A DNA stretch of 64,000 nt from Rhodothermales bacterium (GCA_022825385.1 JAJDWX010000040.1:40487-104486); one strand, 5' to 3'; counted from the stretch's first letter, positions 1 through 10,473 are shown. Notes: generated by a model not told the origin, from the sequence alone. Program-made: numbers and translations.

Positions 1-113
1 CGCGCCTGAAAGAAGGGACATAAGGATAACGCCGATAAAAAACCTGTACTCCAGTACGCCCCCGCAACCGCCCCTGCATATCGATATAACCTGTCGCGTT
101 TGCGAAACGACCC

Positions 114-1283
114 ATGCTGACCTGTCAAAAAAATCTTTTTTCGCTCCCGGACCGCCTCCATTACCTGAATTGCGCCTTCATGGCGCCCATGGCGCGAAGC
201 GTGGAGGAGGCGGGCGTGGCCGGCGTCCGGCAGCGCCGGGACCCCTCCAGCATACAGATCGAGGACTTTTTCGAAGCCAGCGGGCGGCTGCGGGCCTTGT
301 TCGGGCAATTGATCCACGCCCCCGCCGATTCCGTCGCCATCATTCCCTCCGCTTCGTACGGAATCGCGACCATGGCCGCCAACCTGCCTGTCGAGCAGGG
401 CGACCGAATCCTGGTGCTGGACGAACAATTTCCGAGCAATGTGTACGCCTGGCGGCGCAAGGCGGCGGAGACGGGCGCGACGCTAATAACCGTCGGGCCT
501 GGAGAGGGAACCCGCGACCGGGCCACTCGATGGAACGAACGCATCCTTGAAGCCATCGACAAGCGGACCGCCGTCGTAGCCGTGCCCCACATACACTGGA
601 CCGACGGTACGCTTTTCGATCTCGAAGCCATTGCGCGGCGGGCCCGGGAGGCGGGGGCGGCGCTGGTCGTGGATGGAACGCAATCCGTAGGCGCCCTGCC
701 CTTCGACGTCGGGCGCATCCGCCCCGACGCGGTCATCTGCGCCGGATACAAATGGCTGCTCGGACCGTATTCGCTGGGGCTGGCCTATTACGACGAACGC
801 TGGCATGGCGGGCGGCCCCTCGAAGAAAACTGGATTACCCGGGAAAACAGCGAGCAACTCAGCGCGATCGTCGATTACCGGGACCGGTATCATCCGGGAG
901 CCATCCGGTTCGACATGGGCGAGCGCAGCAATTTCGTGCTGGTCCCCATGCTGGCGGCGGCCCTGAAGATCGTGCTGGACCTTACGCCGGCGGCTATTCA
1001 GGCCTATTGCCGCAACCTGACCCGACCGCTGGCGCGCAGCGCCAACGAACTCGGATTCCTGATCGAACCTCCCGAAACGCGCGCCCATCACTTGTTCGGG
1101 CTGCGAAGCAAAGACCCCGGCGGCATGGCCCCCGACCGCCTGCGGGACAGCCTCGGGCGGCGCGGCATTACGGTGTCCGCCCGCGGAAGCGCCATCCGCA
1201 TCTCCCCCCACGCGTATAACGACGAACGGGATATCCAGGCGCTCGTCGAAGCGTTGCGGGCGGCGAGAGGGGCGAGCGACTGA
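114..1283 (+). CDS. Class V aminotransferase / cysteine desulfurase-like PLP enzyme
   Basis: ORF with VVDGTQSVGALPFDV...ICAGYKWLLGPYSLG, the PLP-lysine region typical of class V aminotransferases. Confidence 0.85.
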   Translation: MLTCQKNLFSLPDRLHYLNCAFMAPMARSVEEAGVAGVRQRRDPSSIQIEDFFEASGRLRALFGQLIHAPADSVAIIPSASYGIATMAANLPVEQGDRILVLDEQFPSNVYAWRRKAAETGATLITVGPGEGTRDRATRWNERILEAIDKRTAVVAVPHIHWTDGTLFDLEAIARRAREAGAALVVDGTQSVGALPFDVGRIRPDAVICAGYKWLLGPYSLGLAYYDERWHGGRPLEENWITRENSEQLSAIVDYRDRYHPGAIRFDMGERSNFVLVPMLAAALKIVLDLTPAAIQAYCRNLTRPLARSANELGFLIEPPETRAHHLFGLRSKDPGGMAPDRLRDSLGRRGITVSARGSAIRISPHAYNDERDIQALVEALRAARGASD

Positions 1284-1326
1284 CAGATTTCGTTCGAAAC
1301 CATAGCCTGCATCCCCCGCTCCCGCC

Positions 1327-2448
1327 ATGCGCAACCGCCTTGCATACGCAGGAACCCTTGCGCTTGCCGCGCTGCTGTTGTACCTGGCCTTGCGCGGAAT
1401 GGATACGGACGCCATGGCGGACGCGCTCCGCACGGCGAACTACGCCTGGATTCCGGCGCTTGCGGCGGTCACGCTGCTTGCCTCCCTGGCGCGCGCCTGG
1501 CGATGGCGGTTGCTCATGGAAGCGCTTCCCGAAGTGGCCGACGGGCGTTCGTCCCCTGAGAAAACCGGCGCGGACCCACCCGGACTCCCGGGAATAAAAC
1601 CCGTTTTTTACTCGGTTATGATCGGCTATATGGTCAACTTCGCCGCCCCCAGGCTGGGCGAGGTGGCGCGAACGGCCAATCTCTCCGCGCAAAGCCGCCT
1701 GCGCTTCAGCGGCCTGCTGGGCACCGTGGTTACGGAGCGCTTGCTTGACGCCGCCGTGCTGGGCATGGGCCTGGGCAGCGCCTTTCTGCTTCTGGCGGGA
1801 CGCGCGGCCATCCTGAGGGATATTCTGATCGATCCGGCTATCGAGCGACTTGGCGCCGTTTCCTGGTACGTAACGATTCTGGTCGTGGTTGCGCTTGCGG
1901 GCGCCGTACTGCTGGGCTACGTATTTCTGTTGCGAAAAGCGGAGGAAAACGAGGCGGCGGACCGAAAAAATCCCCTGAAAACCCGCGTCGCAGGGGCCCT
2001 TGCGGCTTTTCGGGACGGGATGGCGACCATCCTGCGCGTCCCCGGGAAACAGCGCATCGCATGGAGCACGGCGGCCATGTGGCTGCTGTACTTGCTGATG
2101 GCCTACATTCCCTTCCTGATGCTGAATATGGCGGACGCCTACGCCCTGTCGCTGACCGACGGATGGATTGTCATGATCTTCGGCGCGCTGGGCGTACTCG
2201 TTCCGCTCCCGGGAGGGACCGGTTCGTATCATTATATTACGATTCAGGCGCTCGTTTACCTTTTCGCCGTCCACCATGAAGCCGCCGCCGCCTACGCCGT
2301 ACTCTGCCATGCCGCCCAACTGCTGCTGCACGTCGCGGCGGGCGGCGTATGCCTGGTCCTTCAGGGCGCTCGATGGCCCCGGTTGCGCCCGCCGGGGGCG
2401 GCCACGCCAGCAGAGCAGGCAACGCAACGCCATGCAACAGACTCGTGA
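1327..2448 (+). CDS. Lysylphosphatidylglycerol synthase TM-region / UPF0104-like membrane protein
   Basis: Multi-TM protein; GYMVNFAAPRLGEVARTANLS and PLPGGTGSYHYI resemble the flippase-like family motifs. Confidence 0.75.
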   Translation: MRNRLAYAGTLALAALLLYLALRGMDTDAMADALRTANYAWIPALAAVTLLASLARAWRWRLLMEALPEVADGRSSPEKTGADPPGLPGIKPVFYSVMIGYMVNFAAPRLGEVARTANLSAQSRLRFSGLLGTVVTERLLDAAVLGMGLGSAFLLLAGRAAILRDILIDPAIERLGAVSWYVTILVVVALAGAVLLGYVFLLRKAEENEAADRKNPLKTRVAGALAAFRDGMATILRVPGKQRIAWSTAAMWLLYLLMAYIPFLMLNMADAYALSLTDGWIVMIFGALGVLVPLPGGTGSYHYITIQALVYLFAVHHEAAAAYAVLCHAAQLLLHVAAGGVCLVLQGARWPRLRPPGAATPAEQATQRHATDS

Positions 2449-3679
2449 ATCGCACCGCGGGAGACAGGGCGGGCCCGCTTCCCTCCTGCGCCGCATCGCG
2501 CTGGCGGCGGCTTTCCTGACAATCCAGGCAACCGGCCCGGAAGCCGCGCGCGCCATGCAGGAGCAATCCGCTTCCGAGTGCATCGTCGTTGCGCCCGCCG
2601 AGCCGGACGCGATGCGGCAAGCATGGGCGCGCCAGCGACAAATCGTCCTGGCGGCAACCGGCGTCGATGCGCTCGGCGTCGCCAACGCCTGGTTGCGGCG
2701 CCCCGTGTTTTCCGTTCGGCGCGAAAGCGTCGCCGGCACGCTGCGCGTAGCGATCGAAGAGGTCCCGGACGCCCTGCGCGAACCGGCGACCTATCCGATT
2801 CCGCTTGTCCTGGAAGCGGGCGCGCTGGGCGTAACCGAACGCTTCAACGTACCGTTGCGCGGGCCTTCCGAAGCATTCGATCTGCCCTTTCCGTACCGGG
2901 CGCGTTTCGTGACGGTCCGCCCCGAAGAACCCTTGCCGATGGACATCCGCGTCGACCAGACGGCGGCGGGCTGGGTGGCCCAGTTGCGTCATGCCTCTTC
3001 CGCGGCGGCGCGGCTTGCCGCCGCGGAAGCGCTGCGGGCGTTCCCGCCCGACCCGGCCCTCGTCATTGGCCTGCGGACCGCCCTGGGCGAAGAACCGGAT
3101 CCCCGCGCGCGGGCCGCCATGGCGCAATCCATAGCCCGCCTCGCTTCCGGCGGAGCTGCCGACCGGGCGCTGGCCGCCGCCTATGAAGACCCGGCGCCCG
3201 CAGTGCGCAAAGCCGTGTTCGCCTCGCTCGACGAGACAAGGTCAAGCGCCGCATTGGTTGCCCTCGCCTTGCGCGCCGCGCAGTCCGATCCGGACCAGGC
3301 CGTGCAGGCGGAAGCGGTGCGGGCGCTCGCCAACATGGGCGCGGCGGAAGCCTTGCTGGTGGCCCGCTCCGCCTTGATCACGCCGTCGCAGGGCGAAATC
3401 ATTCGGATCGCAGGGCTCCATGCGCTGGGTACGCTCTACGCCTACGCGCAGGCTCCTGCGGACGACGCGGCGGAAACGGCATCCGCGGAGACCGCATCGG
3501 AGGCGCCGCTTGAAATTCCTGCCGAAGCGCTGACAGAAGGACTGCAATTCTGGGCGCCAGACTGGCCGCTGCCCCTCAGAAACGCGGCCCGGCGCCTTTT
3601 CCTGCGAATCCGACAATACGAACCGACGGCAACCTACGGCGCCCCGGCCTCGCTGCATGCGCTGCGGCCTTGTCCGTGA
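2432..3679 (+). CDS. Secreted HEAT-repeat-like protein
   Basis: ORF 2276..3679; ATG at 2432 gives an N-terminal hydrophobic segment; alanine-rich helical repeats (AAEALRAFP, AEAVRALANMGAAEALLVAR). Confidence 0.6.
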   Translation: MQQTRESHRGRQGGPASLLRRIALAAAFLTIQATGPEAARAMQEQSASECIVVAPAEPDAMRQAWARQRQIVLAATGVDALGVANAWLRRPVFSVRRESVAGTLRVAIEEVPDALREPATYPIPLVLEAGALGVTERFNVPLRGPSEAFDLPFPYRARFVTVRPEEPLPMDIRVDQTAAGWVAQLRHASSAAARLAAAEALRAFPPDPALVIGLRTALGEEPDPRARAAMAQSIARLASGGAADRALAAAYEDPAPAVRKAVFASLDETRSSAALVALALRAAQSDPDQAVQAEAVRALANMGAAEALLVARSALITPSQGEIIRIAGLHALGTLYAYAQAPADDAAETASAETASEAPLEIPAEALTEGLQFWAPDWPLPLRNAARRLFLRIRQYEPTATYGAPASLHALRPCP

Positions 3680-3771
3680 AGCGCGTTCCTGAAAGGCAAG
3701 GCGACGGGAACGAGGCGTTTTCCACGCGCTTTGAATCCCCTGCGCGCCGCCTGCGAAAAGCCCGAATCAAG

Positions 3772-3795
3772 CAGGTAGACTGATCGGTCTACCTG
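3772..3795. terminator. Perfect 9-bp inverted repeat in a convergent intergenic region, possible bidirectional terminator
   Basis: caggtagac-tgatcg-gtctacctg between convergent genes; no clear T-tract. Confidence 0.4.
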
Positions 3796-3854
3796 AAAAT
3801 GATCCGATCATCCGGGGCGGATTTCAGCCTGTTGCAATCCCGAAACAGCGATTG

Positions 3855-4631
3855 CTATGTATCCTGTGATCTTGCGGCGGCGAAAAGCAGGATGCCCGCC
3901 GCCACGGAGGCATTCAGCGATTCCATCGGGCCGGGCAGGGGAATGCGTACGCGATAATCGCACGCTTCGAGCACCGCCGGACGAATGCCCCTCGCTTCGT
4001 TGCCGATAACGATCGCCATGGGACGGTTCCATTCCATGTCCCAGACGCTGACGTCGCCCCCGGCGTCGGCCCCGGCCACCCAGTATCCCCGCTCCTTCAG
4101 CTGATGCATGGCATCCGGCAGGCGGCTCGCGCGGGCAATGGGAATGCGGCCAGCAGCCCCTGCGCTGGCTTTCATGGCGGCGGCGTTCAGCGGAGCCATG
4201 CCCGTCTGCGGCGCCACGACCCCGGCCACGCCCGAAGCCACCGCGCTGCGCAGCACCGCCCCGAAATTGAACGGGTCTTGCATCCCGTCGAGCACGAGTA
4301 GCCGGGGCTTGCGCGCCTTCACGTCCTCAAGCATGGGAGCCACAGACGTCAGCAGGTCGTCCAGCGACAGATACGGTACGGGGGCCATGATCGCTGCCGC
4401 GCCCTGATGCGCCACGCCGCGCGCCAACTGCCGGAGCCGCCCCGGCGGCACGAACTGCGCCTGTACGCCCGCCCGGGCCGCCAGGCGGCGAAGCTCGGCC
4501 AACTCGCCTCCTCCCGAACGCTGAAGCAACACCTTTTCAACGCGGCCCGGCGTACGCTCCAGCGTCTCGCGAACCGGGCGGCGGCCTAAAACAAGCAGGG
4601 CGTCTTCATTCTGATCGGAAGGCATGATCAC
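3855..4631 (-). CDS. rlmB: TrmH/RlmB-family 23S rRNA 2'-O-methyltransferase
   Basis: LVLDGMQDPFNFGAVLRSAVASGVAGVV, IVIGNEARGIRP, IPLPGPMESLNASVAAGILLF SPOUT motifs. Confidence 0.88.
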   Translation of the reverse strand: MIMPSDQNEDALLVLGRRPVRETLERTPGRVEKVLLQRSGGGELAELRRLAARAGVQAQFVPPGRLRQLARGVAHQGAAAIMAPVPYLSLDDLLTSVAPMLEDVKARKPRLLVLDGMQDPFNFGAVLRSAVASGVAGVVAPQTGMAPLNAAAMKASAGAAGRIPIARASRLPDAMHQLKERGYWVAGADAGGDVSVWDMEWNRPMAIVIGNEARGIRPAVLEACDYRVRIPLPGPMESLNASVAAGILLFAAARSQDT

Positions 4632-4645
4632 CTCAAGGGACGCCC

Positions 4646-5602
4646 TCAGGACCCCGGCGTCGCCCGAACGTCCGGCATGGCCGAAGCAAGATCGGGCGGC
4701 GCGGCTTGCTCGCGTCGCTTCCAGGTATACGCCAGCCCGGCCACGCCAATCAGCAACGCGGCAAGAGAAATGACTTCGGCTTGCGTAACGGCCATACCAA
4801 ACAGGTCGAACTTGTTATTCACCCGTATCTGCTCGATGAGAAATCGTTCGCCCCCATTGAAAACCAGATACCAGGAAAAAAGCCACCCATTGCGATACGG
4901 ATGCTTGCGAAGCGCCCATAACGCCCCGAACAGCGCCATCGCCATCAGGAATTCGTAGATGGACGTAGGATACACCCCCGATTCCGGCAATTGTACGCCC
5001 AGGATATTATTCGGGTAGGTTTCCGCCCATAACCACATGGGAATCCAGCCGGGCTTCGCCAGAACATCCGCAGGAATTCCCCAGTCTCCGTCCCCCGCAA
5101 GGTGGCAACCGATCCGCCCGACGCCATAGGCCAGCATGAGCGACGGCGCCAGCGCATCCGCAAAAGCGGCTCCCGACACCCCCTTTTTGCGCACATACAG
5201 CGTAATGGCGACGCCCGCGGCAATCAGGCCACCGTAGAACGTCAAGCCGCCCGACGCAAAAATCATCCCGGCGGGATCGGCAACGAACGTTTCCAGATTT
5301 TCCAAAATGTGGAAAACTTTAGCACCGCCTATCCCGCACACCACAGCCAGCACGGTGACCGTGCCCATCAGCGCGGCGGGCGAGGCGGTCTGCATAGCGG
5401 GACGCCCTTTCTTGCCGCCGCGCTTCCCGCCCAGGCGTATGCTGCCGATGCGACCGGCCCCGTGCATACGGTTCAGTTCGCGCTGCGCCACCCACATGCC
5501 CACGATCACCCCCAGCGCCACCATCGCCCCGAACGAATAAATGGGAAACGGCAAACTGAAGCCGAAAATATCCTGAAACAGGTCGCTCAATCGCGGATAC
5601 AT
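4646..5602 (-). CDS. lgt: Prolipoprotein diacylglyceryl transferase
   Basis: YGVGRIGCHLAGDGDWG, HPYRNGWLFSWYLVFNGGERFLIEQIRVN Lgt signatures. Confidence 0.93.
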   Translation of the reverse strand: MYPRLSDLFQDIFGFSLPFPIYSFGAMVALGVIVGMWVAQRELNRMHGAGRIGSIRLGGKRGGKKGRPAMQTASPAALMGTVTVLAVVCGIGGAKVFHILENLETFVADPAGMIFASGGLTFYGGLIAAGVAITLYVRKKGVSGAAFADALAPSLMLAYGVGRIGCHLAGDGDWGIPADVLAKPGWIPMWLWAETYPNNILGVQLPESGVYPTSIYEFLMAMALFGALWALRKHPYRNGWLFSWYLVFNGGERFLIEQIRVNNKFDLFGMAVTQAEVISLAALLIGVAGLAYTWKRREQAAPPDLASAMPDVRATPGS

Positions 5603-5623
5603 GGCGCAGGGCGTTGCGTACGG

Positions 5624-6964
5624 TTATGGGGAAGGAATCGAAACGGGGGCGTCGTTGGCGCGGGCGTCCCCGAGGCATTGGAGAATATGCGTGGGCGCCG
5701 CGTCCGCAGGAAGCTGCGTCTGCTCGCCGGAATCCATGTTTTTCAGTTGAACCACGCCCGCCGCCAGTTCGGATTCTCCCGCAATCAAGGCAAAAAGCGC
5801 CCCCTGCCGGTGGGCTTCGCGCATTTGCGCCTTCATGGAGCGACCCTTCAGGTCGAAACTTGCCGACGCGCCCTCCCGCCGCAAACGCTGCGCCTCCCGA
5901 AACGCCCACTGCTGCGCGTCGCGCCCAAGCGCCACCAGAAATACGTCGAGGGAGGCCGTTTCCGGGACAGACAGGCCTTGCGCGTCCAGGGCCAGAAACA
6001 ATCGCTCCATGCCGGCGGCGAAACCTGTGCCCGGCGCAGGCCGATCCGATCCAAGGGCCGCGCCCAGCAAATCGTATCTGCCGCCGCCCGCCAGCGCGCT
6101 TTGGGCGCCGAGGTCCGGACTGTCCAGTTCGAACGCCGTGTGCATGTAATAATCCAGCCCGCGGACCAGCATGGCGTCCTCCTCGAAATCAATCCCCGCC
6201 TCGTCCAGGCACTGCTTTACGCTTTCGTACCGGCTGCGCGTTGGCTCTCCTGTAAAATCAACGAGCAGGGGCGCGTCCCGAAGCAGCGCTTGCTCGCGCT
6301 CGTCTTTCGTGTCGAGCAGGCGAAGCGGGTTCTTGTCGAGCCGCCGCCGACCGGTTTCCGAAAGCGCGTTCCGATGCGGCTCCAGCCAGTCCCGCAGCGC
6401 GGCTGCATACCGGCGACGTTCTTCCGGCAGGCCCAGCGTATTGATGCGGAGGCGGCTCCCCGTCACGCCGAACGCATCGTATACGGTCAGCATGAGCGCA
6501 ATGGCTTCGGCGTCGGCCCGCGGGTCGTCCGACCCGACGATCTCGCATCCAAACTGGTGAAATTGCCGATACCTTCCTTTCTGGGGACGTTCCGCTCGAA
6601 AACACGGACCAATGTAGTAAAGGCGCTGGACGCCGCCGCGCTGTTCGAGGCGATGCTGAAGCCAGGCGCGCATGACGGGCGCCGTCACTTCGGGGCGCAG
6701 AACGTACCGGTCGCGCCCGCGATCCACCACGAACATTTCCTTGGCGACAATATCCGTCCCTTCGCCGACGCCCCGGGCAATCAAACCCTCTTCTTCCAGA
6801 ATCGGCGTACGAATCTCCTCGAAACGGAACCGGGCCATCGTCTGGCGAATCGCATCCTCCACATACCGCCAGGCCGCGCTGCCGGGCACGGCGGCCCCGT
6901 CCGCCACCGACGCCCAGGGCAGAATATCGAACGCGCCGCGTATGTTCCGCCAGGTCTTCGTCAT
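5624..6964 (-). CDS. hisS: Histidyl-tRNA synthetase
   Basis: Class II motifs: YVLRPEVTAPVMRA, FRAERPQKGRYRQFHQFGCEIVG, GGGRYDLL, GFAAGMERL. Confidence 0.95.
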   Translation of the reverse strand: MTKTWRNIRGAFDILPWASVADGAAVPGSAAWRYVEDAIRQTMARFRFEEIRTPILEEEGLIARGVGEGTDIVAKEMFVVDRGRDRYVLRPEVTAPVMRAWLQHRLEQRGGVQRLYYIGPCFRAERPQKGRYRQFHQFGCEIVGSDDPRADAEAIALMLTVYDAFGVTGSRLRINTLGLPEERRRYAAALRDWLEPHRNALSETGRRRLDKNPLRLLDTKDEREQALLRDAPLLVDFTGEPTRSRYESVKQCLDEAGIDFEEDAMLVRGLDYYMHTAFELDSPDLGAQSALAGGGRYDLLGAALGSDRPAPGTGFAAGMERLFLALDAQGLSVPETASLDVFLVALGRDAQQWAFREAQRLRREGASASFDLKGRSMKAQMREAHRQGALFALIAGESELAAGVVQLKNMDSGEQTQLPADAAPTHILQCLGDARANDAPVSIPSP

Positions 6965-7061
6965 AGAAAATTGCGCAGGAACAGCAAGGGGTCAGGAAAC
7001 GCCAGGAGCAGACAAGCCGTTAACGTCCTGCATGGCGCCTTGTTCGCTGTGCAAGCAATGC

Positions 7062-8162
7062 TCATCCCGCGTTCGCGCGGCCTGCGCGGCGCAGACGCTC
7101 GACGACATGCGCCATGTCCGCCGGCATGTCGGCCCGAAACGATACGTTTTCCCCGGTCCGGGGATGCACGAACCCCAGCGTTTCCGCATGAAGCGCCTGC
7201 CTGTCCAGACGCGCAAAAAGATTCTGGACGAACGCCCTGCGGCTTCCCGAAACCGGGCCGAACCGCACGGCCCGCCCGCCATACGTCTCGTCCCCGAATA
7301 CAGGATGCCCCAGGTGTTGCGCATGCACGCGAATCTGGTGCGTCCGCCCCGTCTCCAGTCGCAAGGCGGCCAGTACGGCATGATCCAGGCGCTCCAGCGT
7401 TTCGTACTGCGTGACGGCGCGCTTGCCCTTGTCCGAAGCAACGATAGCCATCCGTTTTCGGTCGCGGGGGTCGCGTCCGATAGCGCCTTCGATACGCCCG
7501 GCGGGCGGGTCCGGAACGCCCCATAACACCGCAAGATACCGCCGCGCAATGGTATGCTCCGCGAATTGCGCCGCCAGGCGGCGATGAGATACGTCGTCCT
7601 TGGCGACAACCAGCAAGCCGGACGTGTTTTTGTCAAGACGGTGCACGATACCTGGACGGATCGCCGGGTTGTCCGGGCGGTCCGGAAGCGCATGCAGGAC
7701 GGAAAGTCCGAGGCCCTCGCTGTCGTCGGGGGCAAAGGATTCGCTATCCGGCTCGGCGTCCATGCTGATCGGACCGGCGCCGACATGGTGCAGCAATGCA
7801 TTCACCAGCGTACCCGCGCGGTGCCCGTACGCAGGGTGCGTCACCATGCCCGCGGGTTTGTTCACCACGATCACGGCGTCGTCTTCGTACGCAATGTCCA
7901 GCGGGATCGGCTCGGGGCGGGCTTCGATCGGCGGCGGGCGCATGAGCGTACATACGATAACGTCGCCCGCCTGCACCACATGGGACGGCTTCGCGATCGC
8001 AACGCCATTCACCGCCACCCGGCCTTCTTCGATGCCCTGGCGCACTTTGGTCCGGGATACGTTCGGCAAGAACCGGGCAAGGTACCGGTCGATGCGAAGG
8101 CGTTCCGCGTACCCGGCGGGCGCCTCAAGCGTCACGATTTGTTCGACTCGTTCTTCGGACAT
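7062..8162 (-). CDS. rluD: RluA-family pseudouridine synthase (RluD-like) with S4 domain
   Basis: GIVHRLDKNTSGLLVVAK motif; RLETGRTHQIRVHAQHLGHPVFGDETYG. Confidence 0.92.
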   Translation of the reverse strand: MSEERVEQIVTLEAPAGYAERLRIDRYLARFLPNVSRTKVRQGIEEGRVAVNGVAIAKPSHVVQAGDVIVCTLMRPPPIEARPEPIPLDIAYEDDAVIVVNKPAGMVTHPAYGHRAGTLVNALLHHVGAGPISMDAEPDSESFAPDDSEGLGLSVLHALPDRPDNPAIRPGIVHRLDKNTSGLLVVAKDDVSHRRLAAQFAEHTIARRYLAVLWGVPDPPAGRIEGAIGRDPRDRKRMAIVASDKGKRAVTQYETLERLDHAVLAALRLETGRTHQIRVHAQHLGHPVFGDETYGGRAVRFGPVSGSRRAFVQNLFARLDRQALHAETLGFVHPRTGENVSFRADMPADMAHVVERLRRAGRANAG

Positions 8163-8218
8163 AACGAATGCGCGGCGACAGCGAATATATTTATCGTATA
8201 GATAGTACGTCCCCTGGA

Positions 8219-8674
8219 TTATGGAATACCCTCTCCGGTCTTTTTTATGACTTCTCCGAACGCCTCCGCAGTTTTATCCCAATATTTCGCTAAGTTTTCT
8301 TTTTCCTTATTGAACCAGGCCAATGCAAAATTCCTTGCATCTGGCCAGTCCAACTCCTTCATAAATTTCTCCCGAAATAAAGAACGAAACGAAGATTCCA
8401 TTGAAGATAACCACTCCTTATCTGCAACCTTGGCCCGGATTCGTTCAGCCTGTTTCCGCGCATTGCTTTGCCCCTTCTGTGCCCTTAAAACACATCTTTG
8501 CACATTCGGAAATTTTTCCCACTCTCGCGAATCGGAATTCCATGCTCGTATTGCAGCTTTTTGGGAGCTCTGCGCAATTTTACATATATCCTTACCCTGA
8601 TCTTTTGACTCGGCACTGTAGGCCTCCGCTTCCGCTTCCAGTGCATTTACAAATTTTTCTTGTAAAGTTGTCAT
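8219..8674 (-). CDS. Uncharacterised 151-aa helical, charged protein (AT-rich islet)
   Basis: ORF in visibly AT-rich sequence, same strand as the MBL operon; no recognised family. Confidence 0.55.
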   Translation of the reverse strand: MTTLQEKFVNALEAEAEAYSAESKDQGKDICKIAQSSQKAAIRAWNSDSREWEKFPNVQRCVLRAQKGQSNARKQAERIRAKVADKEWLSSMESSFRSLFREKFMKELDWPDARNFALAWFNKEKENLAKYWDKTAEAFGEVIKKTGEGIP

Positions 8675-8792
8675 TACAATCCTGAGAGTTTATCCGAGGA
8701 AAAAAAATAAGACTGTTAACAAGTCTGCCATCATTTTTGGCCACACGTAAGTCATGTGTAGTCCTTCCAAGCAATTATCTATAGTTCTCATT

Positions 8793-9851
8793 TCAAAAAT
8801 CTTTTAGTGCACATGCCGGTGAAATTTTTTCAACATGCCAGGCTGCCTGAGAGTCAATTTGCCTACGCAGGCGAATCATTCCGCGGGATAGGCTGACAGG
8901 AGTAATCGTCACTCCGCTTTCTCGAATAGTCCGAGCTACTGAAGGATTTCGATGTTTGCGCATCGGTCGCCTCGCTGATGCGGTAGCATAAGCATACGGA
9001 GTATATGCAAGAATACGGTCAATATCCTGTTGACTGGGTAATTGTTTTGCACCACGTTTCCAAGGAGTAAGAACTGCAACAGGTTCACTGAGCAGCATTT
9101 CGTTCCAAACTCTATTCTCATGTGCATTTGAAGAACCATGATGTGGAATTTTGAAAACTGAAGCTTTACCATTCGGATGTATTCGATTATCCAGTATTTC
9201 TAACCAGCCTTGTTTTTCAAGATCGGAACCAAGAAGAATCAATGTCTTTTTTATTTTTATCAACAAAACAACTGCTAATTTATTAAGATTTGTGGAAGAA
9301 ATACGTCGTCCTTTATTCGTTTCATTATCTTGTGAAATCAGAGATGAAATGTTTTCCAAAAAAGCATTAAATCTTTTGTCAGAAGGTGACAAAGACCATA
9401 TTTTACAATTTTTTGCCTGATATATCAGACGATTAGATAAAGCATTGACAGGCCCGCATTTTCTCTGATTTAATAAAGAAAAAATTTGATGAAGTTCTCG
9501 CATACCGTAACCAACTTTAGGTGCGGATTTATTTGCTACTGCTCCCATTCGAATAAGAAATTCCTTTTGACATAGCACACCTGCACAGCAAAATCTTGCC
9601 TGTTTACAAATATCAACGAGCTTACTTATTCCTCGCACATGGTCGTCATGCCAGTGTGTTGCAACAATAAGACGAACGACTTCGGCAGGGTTTAATCCCA
9701 ATTCTCTCAAATAAGATAATGCTGCCGGTTGATGATTTGTATTTATACAAGAATCGACAATAACCCATTTGCCATTTCCAATATGAATCAGGATGGATTC
9801 TCCATACCCAGGTCCAAAGAAATTTAGTTCTATTTGACTCTTGTCAGTCAT
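8793..9851 (-). CDS. Standalone ComEC/Rec2-like metallo-beta-lactamase-fold hydrolase
   Basis: FFGPGYGESILIHIGNGKWVIVDS; metal motif THWHDDH (HxHxDH); LLGSDLEKQGW; FKIPHHGSSNAHE; no ComEC transmembrane domain. Confidence 0.85.
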   Translation of the reverse strand: MTDKSQIELNFFGPGYGESILIHIGNGKWVIVDSCINTNHQPAALSYLRELGLNPAEVVRLIVATHWHDDHVRGISKLVDICKQARFCCAGVLCQKEFLIRMGAVANKSAPKVGYGMRELHQIFSLLNQRKCGPVNALSNRLIYQAKNCKIWSLSPSDKRFNAFLENISSLISQDNETNKGRRISSTNLNKLAVVLLIKIKKTLILLGSDLEKQGWLEILDNRIHPNGKASVFKIPHHGSSNAHENRVWNEMLLSEPVAVLTPWKRGAKQLPSQQDIDRILAYTPYAYATASARRPMRKHRNPSVARTIRESGVTITPVSLSRGMIRLRRQIDSQAAWHVEKISPACALKDF

Positions 9852-10471
9852 AATACTTGTATATTTTTTGAGATTTCTTCAGCCCACCTTGCACCGGCTA
9901 TCATATCTAATTTTGATAAGGCAGGTATATCTCGAAAAACTATATGAGATACACGTTTTTTAGTTCCCGCTAAAGATCGTTCATACCCTATACTCCAACG
10001 AAAAATGCTACCAGGACCAATTTGGTCACGATCATTTTTTGAAATTTCGGACAAGGGGATTTCTGCTTCCTCTTCAGCCAAAGATGCGTCGGCCGTTAAA
10101 TCCAATAAACGTGCCGTAAATTTTTCATCTCCAATTTCAAGTATATAACCCTCCCATTCTTGAAGTGCGTTAAACGTTATTTTCGGAATAAAATCTTTAT
10201 TTTTATTGGATATATAATTAAAAAAATATTCATCTATAAGATTACTATATATATTATTATGAGTATCTTTTGTATTATGATTTTCTGAGTATCCAATATC
10301 CAAAGAATATGTTCTAAAATCCAGAGAATATACTAGCGATATTTGTTCTTGCCTTGTACTGTTTTCTATTTCATCATTTTTTTGCAATGATGATGCTTTT
10401 TCAGATGATTTCTCATCTGAAATTGATCCTAATACATATCTATCTGTATATGCAGAAAGAAGTTGTGGCAT
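9848..10471 (-). CDS. Uncharacterised 207-aa protein; C-terminal WEGYILEIGDEKFTARLLDL domain
   Basis: Overlaps the MBL start by 4 bp (ATGA) and starts 2 nt after the preceding gene: translational coupling pattern. Confidence 0.75.
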   Translation of the reverse strand: MPQLLSAYTDRYVLGSISDEKSSEKASSLQKNDEIENSTRQEQISLVYSLDFRTYSLDIGYSENHNTKDTHNNIYSNLIDEYFFNYISNKNKDFIPKITFNALQEWEGYILEIGDEKFTARLLDLTADASLAEEEAEIPLSEISKNDRDQIGPGSIFRWSIGYERSLAGTKKRVSHIVFRDIPALSKLDMIAGARWAEEISKNIQVL

Positions 10472-10473
10472 AT

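Noticed and set aside
5102-7414. 770-aa plus-strand ORF
   Set aside because: Antisense to lgt, hisS and rluD.
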